From Alishewanella longhuensis (GTDB lineage Bacteria; Pseudomonadota; Gammaproteobacteria; Enterobacterales; Alteromonadaceae), in NCBI RefSeq assembly GCF_014653435.1, contig NZ_BNAO01000008.1, positions 1-62,318 on the forward strand: DNA of 62,318 nt. The letters run 5' to 3'. The position numbers were made by a program, and so were the translations under genes. The notes below the pieces were generated by a model. It did not search any database and was not told the origin of the DNA. It saw nothing but the letters and a program-made list of their open reading frames with translations. The number at the start of each line of letters is the position of its first letter. Positions within the stretch are counted from its first letter, which is position 1. Shown piece after piece: positions 16,853 through 26,312 of this stretch.

Positions 16853-18394
16853 ATGATTACGGGCCAGTTAAAAAGCGATATCAACAAGTTATGGGAAGAG
16901 TTCTGGACCGGAGGTATCGCGAACCCACTGACAGTGATAGAACAAATCACCTTCCTGATGTATGCCCGCTTGTTAGATTTACACGAACAGCGCGACGAAA
17001 AACGGGCCAAATTGCGCGGCATTGCTTTTAAACGCCGCTTTAACGACGACCAGCAACATATCCGCTGGCACCGTTTTATCCATCAGGACAAAGACACCAT
17101 GCTCAAGCTGGTGCGCGACGAAGTGTTCCCGCATTTTAAAAATGCCTCGGGCGAAGGTTCGTTATTTGCCGAGTTTATGAAAGACGCCCAGTGCATGATC
17201 CAAAAGCCAACGCTAATGGAATCCGCGGTCGAGATGATCAACAAATTACCGCTTGAAGACAGCGACACCAAAGGCGATTTGTACGAGTACCTGCTAAGCA
17301 AACTCACCACCGCCGGTATTAACGGCCAGTTCCGCACCCCGCGCCATATTATCCGCGCTATGGTTGAAATGTTGGACCCCACAGTCGAAGACCGCATTGT
17401 CGACCCAAGCTGCGGCACCGCCGGCTTTTTAACTGTGGCCTATGAGTACCTGCTGGAAAAATACACCTCGCCCGAAGGCGTGCACACTGAGACTGTGGTG
17501 GGCGACAACGGCGAAACGCAGCAGGTAAAAATCTACAGTGGCGACTTACTGGTCGAACACCGTGATTACGTCAATTCCGATATGTTCCACGGCTTTGACT
17601 TCGACGCCACCATGCTGCGCATTGCCGCCATGAACCTGGTAATGCATGGGGTGACTGAACCTGACGTGCATTATCAGGACACCTTAAGCGGCAGCTTTAC
17701 CGAGCGTTTCCCCAACCAAAGTAAAGACGCTTACACCATGTGTATCGCCAATCCGCCGTTTAAAGGCTCGCTCGATGAAGAAGACGTCGACCCCGCTATT
17801 TTACGCATGGTGAAAACCAAAAAGACTGAACTGTTATTTGTCGCTCAAATTCTGCGTTTACTTAAAAACGGCGGCAAAACTGCCATTATCGTGCCGGACG
17901 GCGTGTTATTTGGCTCATCCAACGCCCACCAACAACTGCGCCAGCACATTATTGAAAACAACGAGTTACAAGCAGTGGTGTCGTTGCCATCGGGCGTATT
18001 TAAACCTTACGCCGGTGTATCAACTGCCATTTTGTTTATCACCAAAGGCTCACGCACCGACCACGTTTGGTTTTATGACGTGCAAGCCGACGGCATGAGC
18101 CTGGATGACAAACGTACGCCAATCAAAGACAACGACCTGCCAGACGTAGTCGCCAAGTTTAAAGCGCGTGATAAAGCCATTGCCGAAACCGCGCAAAACG
18201 ATCGCAGCCAAAAAGCCTTTTGGGTCAGCAAAGCCGATATCGTTGGCAATAAATACGACCTATCGATTAACCGCTATAAGCAAGTGGTGTATGCCGAGCA
18301 GCAGTATGAAGACCCTAAAGTGATCCTGGATAAGCTGGTAGCGCTGGAAAACGATATTTTGGCGGATTTAAAAGCACTGGAGGCCATGCTGTGA
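16853..18394 (+). CDS. hsdM: Type I DNA methyltransferase subunit M
   Basis: This 513-residue N6-adenine methyltransferase modifies the recognition site together with HsdS. The HsdM N-terminal helical bundle is at about residues 5-125. The catalytic domain has the SAM-binding motif DPSCGTAGF, preceded by QFRTPRHI, and the active-site motif NPPF (IANPPFKGS), with DGVLFG and the usual KPYAGVSTAILF later. Length is normal for the family. It ends in an overlap with hsdS: the GTG start of hsdS shares the bases of the hsdM TGA, so the two are translationally coupled, as expected for a 2:1 complex. GC content is visibly higher than in hsdS. Confidence 0.96.
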   Translation: MITGQLKSDINKLWEEFWTGGIANPLTVIEQITFLMYARLLDLHEQRDEKRAKLRGIAFKRRFNDDQQHIRWHRFIHQDKDTMLKLVRDEVFPHFKNASGEGSLFAEFMKDAQCMIQKPTLMESAVEMINKLPLEDSDTKGDLYEYLLSKLTTAGINGQFRTPRHIIRAMVEMLDPTVEDRIVDPSCGTAGFLTVAYEYLLEKYTSPEGVHTETVVGDNGETQQVKIYSGDLLVEHRDYVNSDMFHGFDFDATMLRIAAMNLVMHGVTEPDVHYQDTLSGSFTERFPNQSKDAYTMCIANPPFKGSLDEEDVDPAILRMVKTKKTELLFVAQILRLLKNGGKTAIIVPDGVLFGSSNAHQQLRQHIIENNELQAVVSLPSGVFKPYAGVSTAILFITKGSRTDHVWFYDVQADGMSLDDKRTPIKDNDLPDVVAKFKARDKAIAETAQNDRSQKAFWVSKADIVGNKYDLSINRYKQVVYAEQQYEDPKVILDKLVALENDILADLKALEAML

Positions 18395-19602
18395 TTAAGC
18401 TTGGTTGCGATAGTTCTTTGCCAAAAGGTTGGCAATGGGTTGATGCCAACTCTGTAATGGACGTTCGTGATGGAACACATGACTCACCAAAGAGTGTAGA
18501 TACAGGCATTCCGTTAGTAACATCTAAAAACCTCGTTGGCGGGAAGATTGATTTTTCATCATGTAACCTGATTTCTGAGGCTGATCACCTTGCTATATCA
18601 AAACGTTCAGCTGTAGATGATGGTGATATTTTATATGCAATGATAGGAACAATTGGGAATCCTGTTATTGTTGAAAAACAGATTGATTTCTCAATAAAAA
18701 ATGTAGCTTTATTCAAATTTTCAAAAAGTAGTAAGGTCTTCAATCGGTTCATTTACCATTTTTTAAACAGCGATCTTGCTATTCGACAATTTGAGAGTAA
18801 CTCACGAGGTGGAACACAAAAATTTGTGTCACTTGGGAATATTCGTAGTTTGCAAATCCCACTCCCACCACTAGCCGAGCAAAAACGCATTGCCGCGATA
18901 CTGGACAAAGCCGACGCCATCCGCCGCAAACGCCAGCAAGCCATCCAACTCGCCGACGACTTCCTTCGCGCCGTGTTTCTGGAAATGTTTGGCGATCCGG
19001 TGACGAATCCGAAGGGGTGGGAGGTTAAGCCTTTAAAAGCAATAACGAGCAAAATTGGCAGTGGAGCAACGCCTAAAGGTGGTTCGGAGTCATACCAATC
19101 AGAAGGTATTTCATTAATTCGAAGTCTGAATATTCACGATAACGAATTTAGATTCAAGGATTTGGCTTTTATTAATGATGAACAGGCAACAAGACTATCA
19201 AACGTCGTCGTTGAAGAAAACGATGTCCTTCTGAATATAACGGGTGCTTCTGTCTGTCGGTGTACAGTTGTTCCTGCTAACGTCTTACCCGCGAGAGTTA
19301 ACCAACATGTTTGTATAATCAGAGGCAAGAGCGATGTGTATTCAAGTTATTTGATGCACGTACTTATTTCCTCGCCTTACAAACTAATGCTGTTAAAGAT
19401 GTCAGGCGCAGGTGCTACTCGTGAAGCCTTAACCAAACAACAGATTGAGAACCTGAACATTCCTGTACCGCCAGTAAATATGCAACAGAAATTTGAGGAG
19501 GTTCGATTGAAAGTTAATTCGATTCTTGAAAATTCGGATGAATTCGGTAACGAATCATTATTTGAATCGCTAAGTCAAAAAGTCTTCTCCGGCCAGCTAT
19601 AA
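18391..19602 (+). CDS. hsdS: Type I specificity subunit S
   Basis: This 403-residue protein has two target-recognition domains. The first is at about residues 10-150; a central conserved coiled coil follows (PLPPLAEQKRIAAILDKADAIRRKRQQAIQLADD in family terms), then the second (KGWEVKPLKAI onward) and a short C-terminal conserved segment ending KVFSGQL. The central linker is GC-rich and resembles hsdM, while both recognition domains are AT-rich, the classic mosaic left by recombinational swapping of specificity. The recognition sequence cannot be predicted from sequence alone. It starts with GTG overlapping the hsdM stop by 4 bases. Confidence 0.93.
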   Translation: MIKLGCDSSLPKGWQWVDANSVMDVRDGTHDSPKSVDTGIPLVTSKNLVGGKIDFSSCNLISEADHLAISKRSAVDDGDILYAMIGTIGNPVIVEKQIDFSIKNVALFKFSKSSKVFNRFIYHFLNSDLAIRQFESNSRGGTQKFVSLGNIRSLQIPLPPLAEQKRIAAILDKADAIRRKRQQAIQLADDFLRAVFLEMFGDPVTNPKGWEVKPLKAITSKIGSGATPKGGSESYQSEGISLIRSLNIHDNEFRFKDLAFINDEQATRLSNVVVEENDVLLNITGASVCRCTVVPANVLPARVNQHVCIIRGKSDVYSSYLMHVLISSPYKLMLLKMSGAGATREALTKQQIENLNIPVPPVNMQQKFEEVRLKVNSILENSDEFGNESLFESLSQKVFSGQL

Positions 19603-19621
19603 CTTGAAAAACAAGGATGTT

Positions 19622-20332
19622 ATGAATACCAAACTTACCAGCATTAACGACAAATACCTGCATGCGCTAAGCACCGCAGCGGATTGGCTAACGGTATCGG
19701 AATGGGCGCTAAAGGTAGCGGAGCTATTCCCCGATTTACTGGCTAACGCCGATGCGCAAGCGGCTAAACAGAAAAACGATACCACCGGCCTGCGGGAAAT
19801 AGCCGCCAGGTTAAGCTCGCGGATTTCCAGTGGAGGCTTTGGCAGCCAGATTGAAGTTGATGCCTCTGAGCGGCCAAAAAAGGTGCGCTTTTTAACGCCT
19901 ACCGAGCAGCAGCAACATGAAGCCGAAGAGGTCGAAGAAGACTTAGCACCACTTCGCCGTATCGACATAATAAAGCGCGATAGTGAACAACTAAGTGTGG
20001 CCGAGCAGTATCGTATCGACGAGTTTGAAGCCATTAGCCGCCAACTGAAAACTTACTTTGGGTTGGACTTTGAAGTCGACCATGCCACCGCATTGTTAAA
20101 CCCCAAAACACCGGGCAAGCACCATCCTGATAATTTGCAGCTATTACTAAAAGCACATAACGCTAAAAAACACGCCAACAACTGGCCACGGTTTAGCTTT
20201 GCCGAGCAAAAACAATACATCGAAGCCGCCATAACCTTGCAAAATCTGGTAGCAAGCAGAATGAATGTTGAAGTAGAAACCCGTGTAATGGCGTCACTTT
20301 TAAGCCGGTTAGAAGCCGTTTATGGGAGTTGA
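19622..20332 (+). CDS. HNH endonuclease-like protein
   Basis: This 236-residue protein has an HNH motif near its C-terminus: VDHATALLNPKTPGKHHPDN (about residues 153-172), then LQLLLKAHNAKKHAN, with the expected Asp-His, central Asn and final His-x-x-x-Lys-x spacing. The N-terminal half is helical with an acidic EAEEVEEDLAPL stretch. It follows hsdS by 19 bases and precedes the ATPase gene by 9, so it is part of the restriction operon. HNH genes next to type I systems may act as added restriction against modified or foreign DNA. The ATG at 19622 has AAGGA nearby; an upstream TTG is possible. Confidence 0.85.
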   Translation: MNTKLTSINDKYLHALSTAADWLTVSEWALKVAELFPDLLANADAQAAKQKNDTTGLREIAARLSSRISSGGFGSQIEVDASERPKKVRFLTPTEQQQHEAEEVEEDLAPLRRIDIIKRDSEQLSVAEQYRIDEFEAISRQLKTYFGLDFEVDHATALLNPKTPGKHHPDNLQLLLKAHNAKKHANNWPRFSFAEQKQYIEAAITLQNLVASRMNVEVETRVMASLLSRLEAVYGS

Positions 20333-20341
20333 GGATACCTA

Positions 20342-22102
20342 ATGAGAATTACCAAATTAACACTTACCAACTTCCGTTCGTTTAAGAAGGAGCAGACGAT
20401 AACGTTTTCTCCAATAACATTGTTATTTGGCCCTAACTCAGTCGGTAAAAGTTCGGTTTTAATGGCGCTGTTTTACCTGCAGCAAATTATTGAGAAGGGT
20501 CAATGTAATCCGCAAAGACTTGAGGCGCTGGGCAATAAACTGGTTGGAGGCTTCAAAAATTTAGTAAATGGTCGCGATTTGTCGAAAAGTATCGTGATCC
20601 GTGTTGATTATGATAAGCAAGGTGCAATTGGCAGTACTTACGCTAAATCGCTGGATCTTTTAACGGAATCCAGCACGCTGCATGACGTATCTCTATTATT
20701 ACAAGATCAAGCAGTTGCAACCGAGCAGGTAGGTTTAGAATTTGTAATTGCCTGGTCAAAGCTGCAGAAAACGGCCTATGTGCAAAAGCTTAGTGTCTGG
20801 CTAAATAATGAGTTTATCTGTGAGACCTCTTGTGATGAAGGTTTAAAAAACCCTTTAATCACTCAGTTAAATTTGTCGCATGTGCTTTTACTCCCCTCTG
20901 ACCACGATACATGGCTAGAAACCATGTTGGAAAATAGCGAAGAAGCTATTTGGTCTGGCTGGTATCAGCCAAAGATGGCTTTAAGTAATAGCTCAGAGAA
21001 GTTTAGTGAGAATGGCTTAAAGAGTCAGCTGCATGCTGAGCTGAAACATCACAAGATGGTTGGTTTTAAAGCGATTTCTGGAGCACTGCCTAAACCGAAT
21101 AAACTACTTGAAACAACCATCAGCCACGAAGATTCTGTTGTCACAGCGATTATCAATGAAGCGCTCAGTGAAGTATTGGTATCTCCCCTAGATAATTTAC
21201 TGGCTATCCTGAATGACAGTCTGTGTATTGGCCCGCTGCGGTGTATTCCCGATTCAACCTATCAGCCAAGCCAGTACCCTCGGCAAGGTGATTGGTATGA
21301 TGGAAAAGCCTGTTGGGATGAGCTAAGTACGCCTTATTTAATGCGCGACGCTAAAATTAATGAGTGGTTAGCAGACGAAGATAAACTCAATCTGGGTTAT
21401 CAACTTGTTTATGTAACACGAGATTCAGAAACTCGTTTTATTAAGGCGTCGCTAAATTTTGAGCGTACTGAAGATGTGATGGCAATCAATGACGCGGTCC
21501 AAGGTCAGTTGATGGCCAGCTTATCTAAAGAAAACTTAGATGTGAACCCTGAGTCTGAACAGGTGCCTGTCTCGATGGAGTATCTTGAGGAGTTAAGGAA
21601 AAACAACGATATATACTCGAGTTTCTATGTCGGTAATGAGATAGATAAGACCTCTTTCGTTTCTCTTTGGGATATTCGCAATCAAATTCCGGTAACAACA
21701 TCTGATATCGGCGTAGGCATTTCACAATTATTACCATTGATTGTAGCGTCGCAAGATGAAAGAAAAGGAATAATCGCTTGTGAGCAACCAGAATTGCATA
21801 TTCACCCCAGAGTGCAAGTGGTATTAGGAGATTTATTGCTAGAAAGCTGTAATGATAAATCCTTTCTTATTGAAACACATAGCGAGCATATTATTTTAAG
21901 GATTCTCAGACGGATTAGAGAAAGCCATAAAGATTCTGAAGCCAAATATGATCCAATTAATCCCAACGAAATTTCCATAATTTATTTGCAGTCGACTAGC
22001 GAAGGAGTCATTACCAAAAAACTTGAGATTACCGATGATGGTGATTTCGAGCACGATTGGCCTGATGGTTTCTTTGATGAGCGTGATGAGGAGCTATTCT
22101 GA
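20342..22102 (+). CDS. AAA15/OLD-like ATPase (DUF3696 type)
   Basis: This 586-residue ABC-class ATPase has Walker A GPNSVGKSS (about residues 31-39) after the FRSFKKEQTITFSPITLLFG strand pair, and a long insertion with helices. The C-terminal half has the signature-like VGISQLLPLIVA, Walker B IIACEQPELHIHP and the switch LIETHSEHIILRIL, as in OLD-family and AAA15 defence ATPases. No Toprim nuclease domain is evident after the ATPase, so an effector should come from elsewhere; the next gene overlaps its stop by one base (TGATG) and is the likely partner. It may sense invading DNA and activate that partner. Confidence 0.88.
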   Translation: MRITKLTLTNFRSFKKEQTITFSPITLLFGPNSVGKSSVLMALFYLQQIIEKGQCNPQRLEALGNKLVGGFKNLVNGRDLSKSIVIRVDYDKQGAIGSTYAKSLDLLTESSTLHDVSLLLQDQAVATEQVGLEFVIAWSKLQKTAYVQKLSVWLNNEFICETSCDEGLKNPLITQLNLSHVLLLPSDHDTWLETMLENSEEAIWSGWYQPKMALSNSSEKFSENGLKSQLHAELKHHKMVGFKAISGALPKPNKLLETTISHEDSVVTAIINEALSEVLVSPLDNLLAILNDSLCIGPLRCIPDSTYQPSQYPRQGDWYDGKACWDELSTPYLMRDAKINEWLADEDKLNLGYQLVYVTRDSETRFIKASLNFERTEDVMAINDAVQGQLMASLSKENLDVNPESEQVPVSMEYLEELRKNNDIYSSFYVGNEIDKTSFVSLWDIRNQIPVTTSDIGVGISQLLPLIVASQDERKGIIACEQPELHIHPRVQVVLGDLLLESCNDKSFLIETHSEHIILRILRRIRESHKDSEAKYDPINPNEISIIYLQSTSEGVITKKLEITDDGDFEHDWPDGFFDERDEELF

Positions 22103-22977
22103 TGTATAAGGAAGTTTCGTTAGATCCGAACTGTCTGAGTCATTATCATTATTATGGCCTGCTTAAAACAGCATTTGGGTTTGAAGCGGGCAGGTATGTC
22201 GTTGCACCGCTAAAAGATTGGTTAAGCGAAGCCTATCAAGCGGCTAAAGCGTCAGAACATATTGAGCCCGTCAAGAAAAAATCGATTACAAACTTCCTTA
22301 ACAAACTGCGTCAGGATAAAGCGCAGGATAAAATCATTATGCCATGCTACCGCTCACATATTAGTGCTGATAGTTGGCTAAATTGGTTGGAGTATCAGCG
22401 GGCAGTTAGACCATTCAATTCTGTAATATCGGAGCGCGTAGAAAACGCATTGAGTTTTGAAGACATCATCGCAGGTGACCACAGCTGGACCACTCCACCT
22501 ACAGTCAGAGTCAAAAAAACAGCTGAAAGTATCGTCGAGGCTTTAAGTTCGCTCCTGAGGTGGGGGGGGAATCTGGTAATTATCGACCAATATTTCAGTC
22601 TGGCGGCTAACCCGGTATTAAAGGAGATATTTCGCTTTCTGCAGGCTCATCAACATACCGTAAATATAACACTGGCGACCAGTGTTAATACAGCTAACCC
22701 CGAAGCTGTGTTCAAGCGAGAATACGGCGCAAGTTTTAGTTTTATCCCAAAGTTTCATCTGATCGTCGTACCCTCAAAGTTTTTTCACGACAGATATATT
22801 TTTACCGAGTTTGGTGCGATTAAATCCGGACAGGGTTTTGATGTTGGTCCTGAACTTGGCGCCCAGGCAGATAAGTTAAGTTTTCATCTGTGTAGTAAGG
22901 AAGAGAGTCAGGAGGCCGCTGTGTGGCTAAAACAAATTATCGATGATGGGCGGGCATTATCGCTGGCGCTGAACTAA
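22102..22977 (+). CDS. ATPase-coupled protein with PLD-like HDR motif
   Basis: This 291-residue protein is translationally coupled to the preceding OLD-like ATPase. The N-terminal half is helical with basic patches. The C-terminal half alternates strands and helices, with NLVIIDQYFSL and later FFHDRYIFTEFG followed by IKSGQGFDVG. The H-D-R and glycine-rich order resembles one half of a phospholipase-D-type nuclease, which would need a dimer to form the active site. I have seen this type of partner next to AAA15 ATPases but know no fixed name. The nuclease assignment is inference; co-function with the ATPase is well supported by the overlap. Confidence 0.65.
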   Translation: MYKEVSLDPNCLSHYHYYGLLKTAFGFEAGRYVVAPLKDWLSEAYQAAKASEHIEPVKKKSITNFLNKLRQDKAQDKIIMPCYRSHISADSWLNWLEYQRAVRPFNSVISERVENALSFEDIIAGDHSWTTPPTVRVKKTAESIVEALSSLLRWGGNLVIIDQYFSLAANPVLKEIFRFLQAHQHTVNITLATSVNTANPEAVFKREYGASFSFIPKFHLIVVPSKFFHDRYIFTEFGAIKSGQGFDVGPELGAQADKLSFHLCSKEESQEAAVWLKQIIDDGRALSLALN

Positions 22978-23073
22978 CTAAAAATTTTCACTCTGATGAA
23001 TTTGTCTTTGGCTTGATGGCAAATCGAGAACTGCTTTGCGGCAATAACCCAGGTAAGGTATTGAGGAAAACGT

Positions 23074-24921
23074 ATGGAACGTATTGTATCTCCACCACGG
23101 GCAGAACTTAAGAACCTGCGCCAATCTCTTACGGATGGTGAGTGGATGGTATTTAATTTTTTTGACCGTTATCTTGATCCTGCCTGGGAAATCTATGTTC
23201 AACCGCATTTAAATGGATTAAGGCCCGATTTTGTTTTACTTAATCCTGCTGTTGGTATTGCGGTTTTTGAAGTAAAAGACTGGAACTTCAATGCTATGTC
23301 TTACTTTATTGAAACCAAGGGAAATAGTGCACCTAAACTTTTGGCAAATGATGGATCTCATACTTTTTTAGTCAATGACAACCCCATTGAGCAGCTTTTT
23401 CGATATAAGCGAGAGGTTTTTGAGCTCTATTGTCCAAGGTTGCAGCAAAGGGCGGGTTTTGCTCTGGTTACTGCTGGTGTCATTTTTACCAATGCAGATA
23501 CAGATCACATTCGGAAGCTATTTCAGCCATCGATGCAATATCGTGCTATGTTGGAATATCCGCAATATACGCCAGTTTCAGGTCGGGACGCTTTAAATAG
23601 TGGCGATATTTCAATAGTTTTTCCTGAGAGTAAGCGCAAATACTCCAGATACATGAATACAGAACTGGCAAAGGATTTACGAAACTGGTTGGTTGAACCA
23701 GACTTTTCAAAAGCGCAACGCTTGCCGCTAGAGCTTGATGCGAATCAGAGGTTTCTTGTCAACAGCCGGACAAAAACAGGTTACCGCCGTGTCAGAGGGG
23801 CTGCGGGCTCGGGCAAATCACTTGTATTGGGAGCAAGGGCTGCAGAGCTGGTCGGCCAAGGCAAAAAGGTTTTAGTGGTCACATTCAATATAACCCTGCT
23901 TCATTATCTGATGGATATAGCTGTTCGTTGGCCAAATAAAACGGGGAATACGCGTAAGCAAGTGACTTGGTTAAATTTTCATATGTGGTGCCGTCGAGTG
24001 TGTGAGGATGCAGGCTTTGAAAAGGAATACCGAGATCTTTGGGATGAAAACGAAAGCACTGAATTAGTATTAAGTGAGGGCTTACCAAATTTAGTTGAAA
24101 AAGCATTAACTAATAAACCTGAATTAATAACTTTCTTTGATGCGATTTTAGTAGATGAAGGCCAGGATTTTTTACCGAAATGGTGGAACTTACTGCGAAA
24201 AGTCTGTGTAAAAGATGGTGAGATGTTGCTAGTTGCTGATGTAACACAAGATATCTATGAGACTGCAGGCAACTGGACAGACGATGCTATGACGGGCGCT
24301 GGTTTCAGTGGTCCTTGGTCTGAGCTTCCAATCAGTTATCGTTTGCCGCAAGACGCGTTAAAACAAGCAAGCCTTTTTGCTGAACATTTCCTTCCTGGAA
24401 AAGACACGATTTTACCCATGAGGCAACAAGATGCTCTTGACCTGGAGCCGACATATTTAAGATGGGTTCAGACCGATGCGGCCTCAGCAATTGAAATTTG
24501 TTTGAAAGAAACATTAAGTTTTTTTACCGAAGACACATTTTCAGACATGGCAATTAGTGATACCACTTTTCTTTGCAGCACGCGTGAACAAGGATTTGCC
24601 TATGTTAAAGCTATTGGTGCAAAGGGCATTAAATCTGTACATACCTTTGACCCTGATGATCGAGAGTCCAGAAGGCAAAAAGTCGGTTTTTACATGGGCG
24701 ATGCTAGAGTAAAAGCAACAACGTTACATAGCTTTAAAGGTTGGGAATCGAGGATCTTGGTTGTACTGATTGATGGCAAGCCAAACAGAAAAAATCTTGC
24801 CTTAATTTATGCTGGCTTAACCCGGCTTAAAAGGAGCCCCCTTGGAAGTTGCATGACCGTTGTTTGCACTATCCCTGAGTTAGCGGAGTATGGTAAAGGT
24901 TGGGCAGGTATTCACAGCTAA
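23074..24921 (+). CDS. NERD nuclease-UvrD-like helicase fusion
   Basis: This 615-residue protein joins an N-terminal NERD (nuclease-related) domain to a superfamily 1 helicase. The NERD part reads PHLNGLRPDFVLLNPAVGIAVFEVKDW, with D and E-x-K in the expected order (about residues 45-71). The helicase has Walker A RGAAGSGKS, a DEGQDF box (VDEGQDFLPKWW), motif III-IV around ISYRLP and the C-terminal TLHSFKGWES and YAGLTRLK segments. A start at 23074 is supported by GAGG at 8 bases. It lies 96 bases after the previous gene, on the same strand, and seems to close this module. Similar fusions occur as single-gene defence candidates. Confidence 0.88.
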   Translation: MERIVSPPRAELKNLRQSLTDGEWMVFNFFDRYLDPAWEIYVQPHLNGLRPDFVLLNPAVGIAVFEVKDWNFNAMSYFIETKGNSAPKLLANDGSHTFLVNDNPIEQLFRYKREVFELYCPRLQQRAGFALVTAGVIFTNADTDHIRKLFQPSMQYRAMLEYPQYTPVSGRDALNSGDISIVFPESKRKYSRYMNTELAKDLRNWLVEPDFSKAQRLPLELDANQRFLVNSRTKTGYRRVRGAAGSGKSLVLGARAAELVGQGKKVLVVTFNITLLHYLMDIAVRWPNKTGNTRKQVTWLNFHMWCRRVCEDAGFEKEYRDLWDENESTELVLSEGLPNLVEKALTNKPELITFFDAILVDEGQDFLPKWWNLLRKVCVKDGEMLLVADVTQDIYETAGNWTDDAMTGAGFSGPWSELPISYRLPQDALKQASLFAEHFLPGKDTILPMRQQDALDLEPTYLRWVQTDAASAIEICLKETLSFFTEDTFSDMAISDTTFLCSTREQGFAYVKAIGAKGIKSVHTFDPDDRESRRQKVGFYMGDARVKATTLHSFKGWESRILVVLIDGKPNRKNLALIYAGLTRLKRSPLGSCMTVVCTIPELAEYGKGWAGIHS

Positions 24922-25218
24922 ACCTTCATTATATTGAACGGTAGTTTTGTTTTGCAGTTGCATTCTCTTTTGGCAGAGAAAAACATAATGTCACAACGAG
25001 TAAAACCCTTGCAATTCGTCAAGTGTCATTTTTCTGAAGCCCCGTAAGTACTAATAGCATCTCGGTGGTAATATAATTTGCAGCATTGTAATTTTAATTA
25101 CTTAATTCTTGTTGTTTTTCATATTGTATTTTAATAGTTAATTGATTTTTAAAGATAAAATTGTATGGCATGACTCCTGAATTATCTCCTGTGACTAACA
25201 TTTCAAAGGAGGTACAAC
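24922..25218. other. Gene-free stretch before the third module
   Basis: AT-rich, with one weak stem (TTCTCT and AGAGAA, 24963-24968 and 24975-24980) that could end the previous transcript. The promoter of the next operon should lie here, but no convincing -35/-10 pair can be fixed by eye. A sigma54-like sequence at 25066-25081 has one base too many between its elements. Confidence 0.35.
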
Positions 25219-26310
25219 ATGGGTTACGAAGTGGATTTTTTAGGTGTAGGCAGCGAATCTAAAAGTGGCGATGCAATTGCCATTCGGTTTGGTAATTTGT
25301 ATGGTCGCCGCGACGAACAAACCGTGGTAGTCATCGATGGCGGCTTTAGTAACACAGGCACTGAATTAGTTGAGCATATCCGCACGCATTTTGGTACCGA
25401 TAGCGTTGACTTGGTCATCAGTTCTCACCCGGATCAAGACCATATCAATGGTCTCGAGGTGCTACTTAACGAGTTACAAGTGAAGGAGCTGTGGCTGCAT
25501 CAGCCATGGTTACATAACCATAAGCTGGAGGATGAGTTTGCCGATGGTCGCTTAACTGATTCCAGTCTAGGTAAGCGTTTAAAGCAGAATTTGGAGCGTG
25601 CATGGTCACTGTCCAAATTAGCAAAGCGCAAAGGTATTATTCTAAAAGAGCCCTTTACCGGTCTGAAGGATAGAACGGGTTCGGTTAAGGTGTTAGGGCC
25701 AAGCAAGTCTTACTACGAGTCGCTAATTCCTGATTTTGATGGAATGCCTGCTCGTGCTGAAAGGCGGTTAGTTGCTAATGAAAGCTTGCTAGCTCAAGCC
25801 GTTCGTGCAGTGAAAAAATTCTTCGCTGACTGGGGGACCGATCATATTTCCGATGATGGTAAAACCTCTGCCAAGAACAACTCCAGTGTTATTACCCAGC
25901 TTATTGTTGACGGTCGCCGCTTGGTATTTACCGCAGATGCGGGCATCCAGGCATTAGAATATGCAGCAGATGAAATAGACGTTTGTGTCTCTGGAGCTGA
26001 ACTGAAGCTTATCCAGATTCCACATCATGGTAGCCGGCGCAATGTTGGCCCAACAGTGTTAAACCGTCTGATTGGTAGCTCGGTTGTGCAGGGTGCACAA
26101 AGTGGCGTGACGGCAATTGCCTCTACCGCCAAAGCGGGCGAGCCAAAGCATCCGCGTAAGTCAGTATTAAATGCGTTTTTGCATCGAGGCGCCAAAGTTG
26201 CTGTAACCCGAGGCAATGGGATACGTCACTATCACGATGCCCCTTCTCGTGCTAGCTGGGTCTCAATTGATACTGAGACATACCACTTTTCTTATGAAGA
26301 GGAGGTTTAA
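25219..26310 (+). CDS. ComEC-like metallo-beta-lactamase-fold hydrolase
   Basis: This 363-residue soluble protein begins behind AAAGGAGG. The metallo-beta-lactamase metal motif appears as SSHPDQDHINGL (about residues 70-81), the ComEC/Rec2-type variant of H-x-H-x-D-H. The later ligands are in FTADAG and QIPHHGSRRN. N-terminal VVVIDGGFSNTG is the usual first strand. In ComEC such a domain degrades one DNA strand during uptake. Free-standing relatives occur in defence islands, sometimes with membrane partners. The next gene, 2 bases away, is a membrane protein, and the run continues into a Druantia-like pair, so it may be an extra effector of that system. Confidence 0.85.
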   Translation: MGYEVDFLGVGSESKSGDAIAIRFGNLYGRRDEQTVVVIDGGFSNTGTELVEHIRTHFGTDSVDLVISSHPDQDHINGLEVLLNELQVKELWLHQPWLHNHKLEDEFADGRLTDSSLGKRLKQNLERAWSLSKLAKRKGIILKEPFTGLKDRTGSVKVLGPSKSYYESLIPDFDGMPARAERRLVANESLLAQAVRAVKKFFADWGTDHISDDGKTSAKNNSSVITQLIVDGRRLVFTADAGIQALEYAADEIDVCVSGAELKLIQIPHHGSRRNVGPTVLNRLIGSSVVQGAQSGVTAIASTAKAGEPKHPRKSVLNAFLHRGAKVAVTRGNGIRHYHDAPSRASWVSIDTETYHFSYEEEV

Positions 26311-26312
26311 TT

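Noticed and set aside
16618..17022. Minus-strand 134-codon frame across the end of hsdR and the start of hsdM
   Set aside because: Shadow of two certain genes and their gap, with no ribosome site and an arginine- and cysteine-rich reading typical of antisense frames.
25066..25081. TGG...TTGC looked like a second sigma54 promoter before the metallohydrolase gene
   Set aside because: The spacing between GG and GC is 11 bases instead of 10, which sigma54 rarely tolerates.
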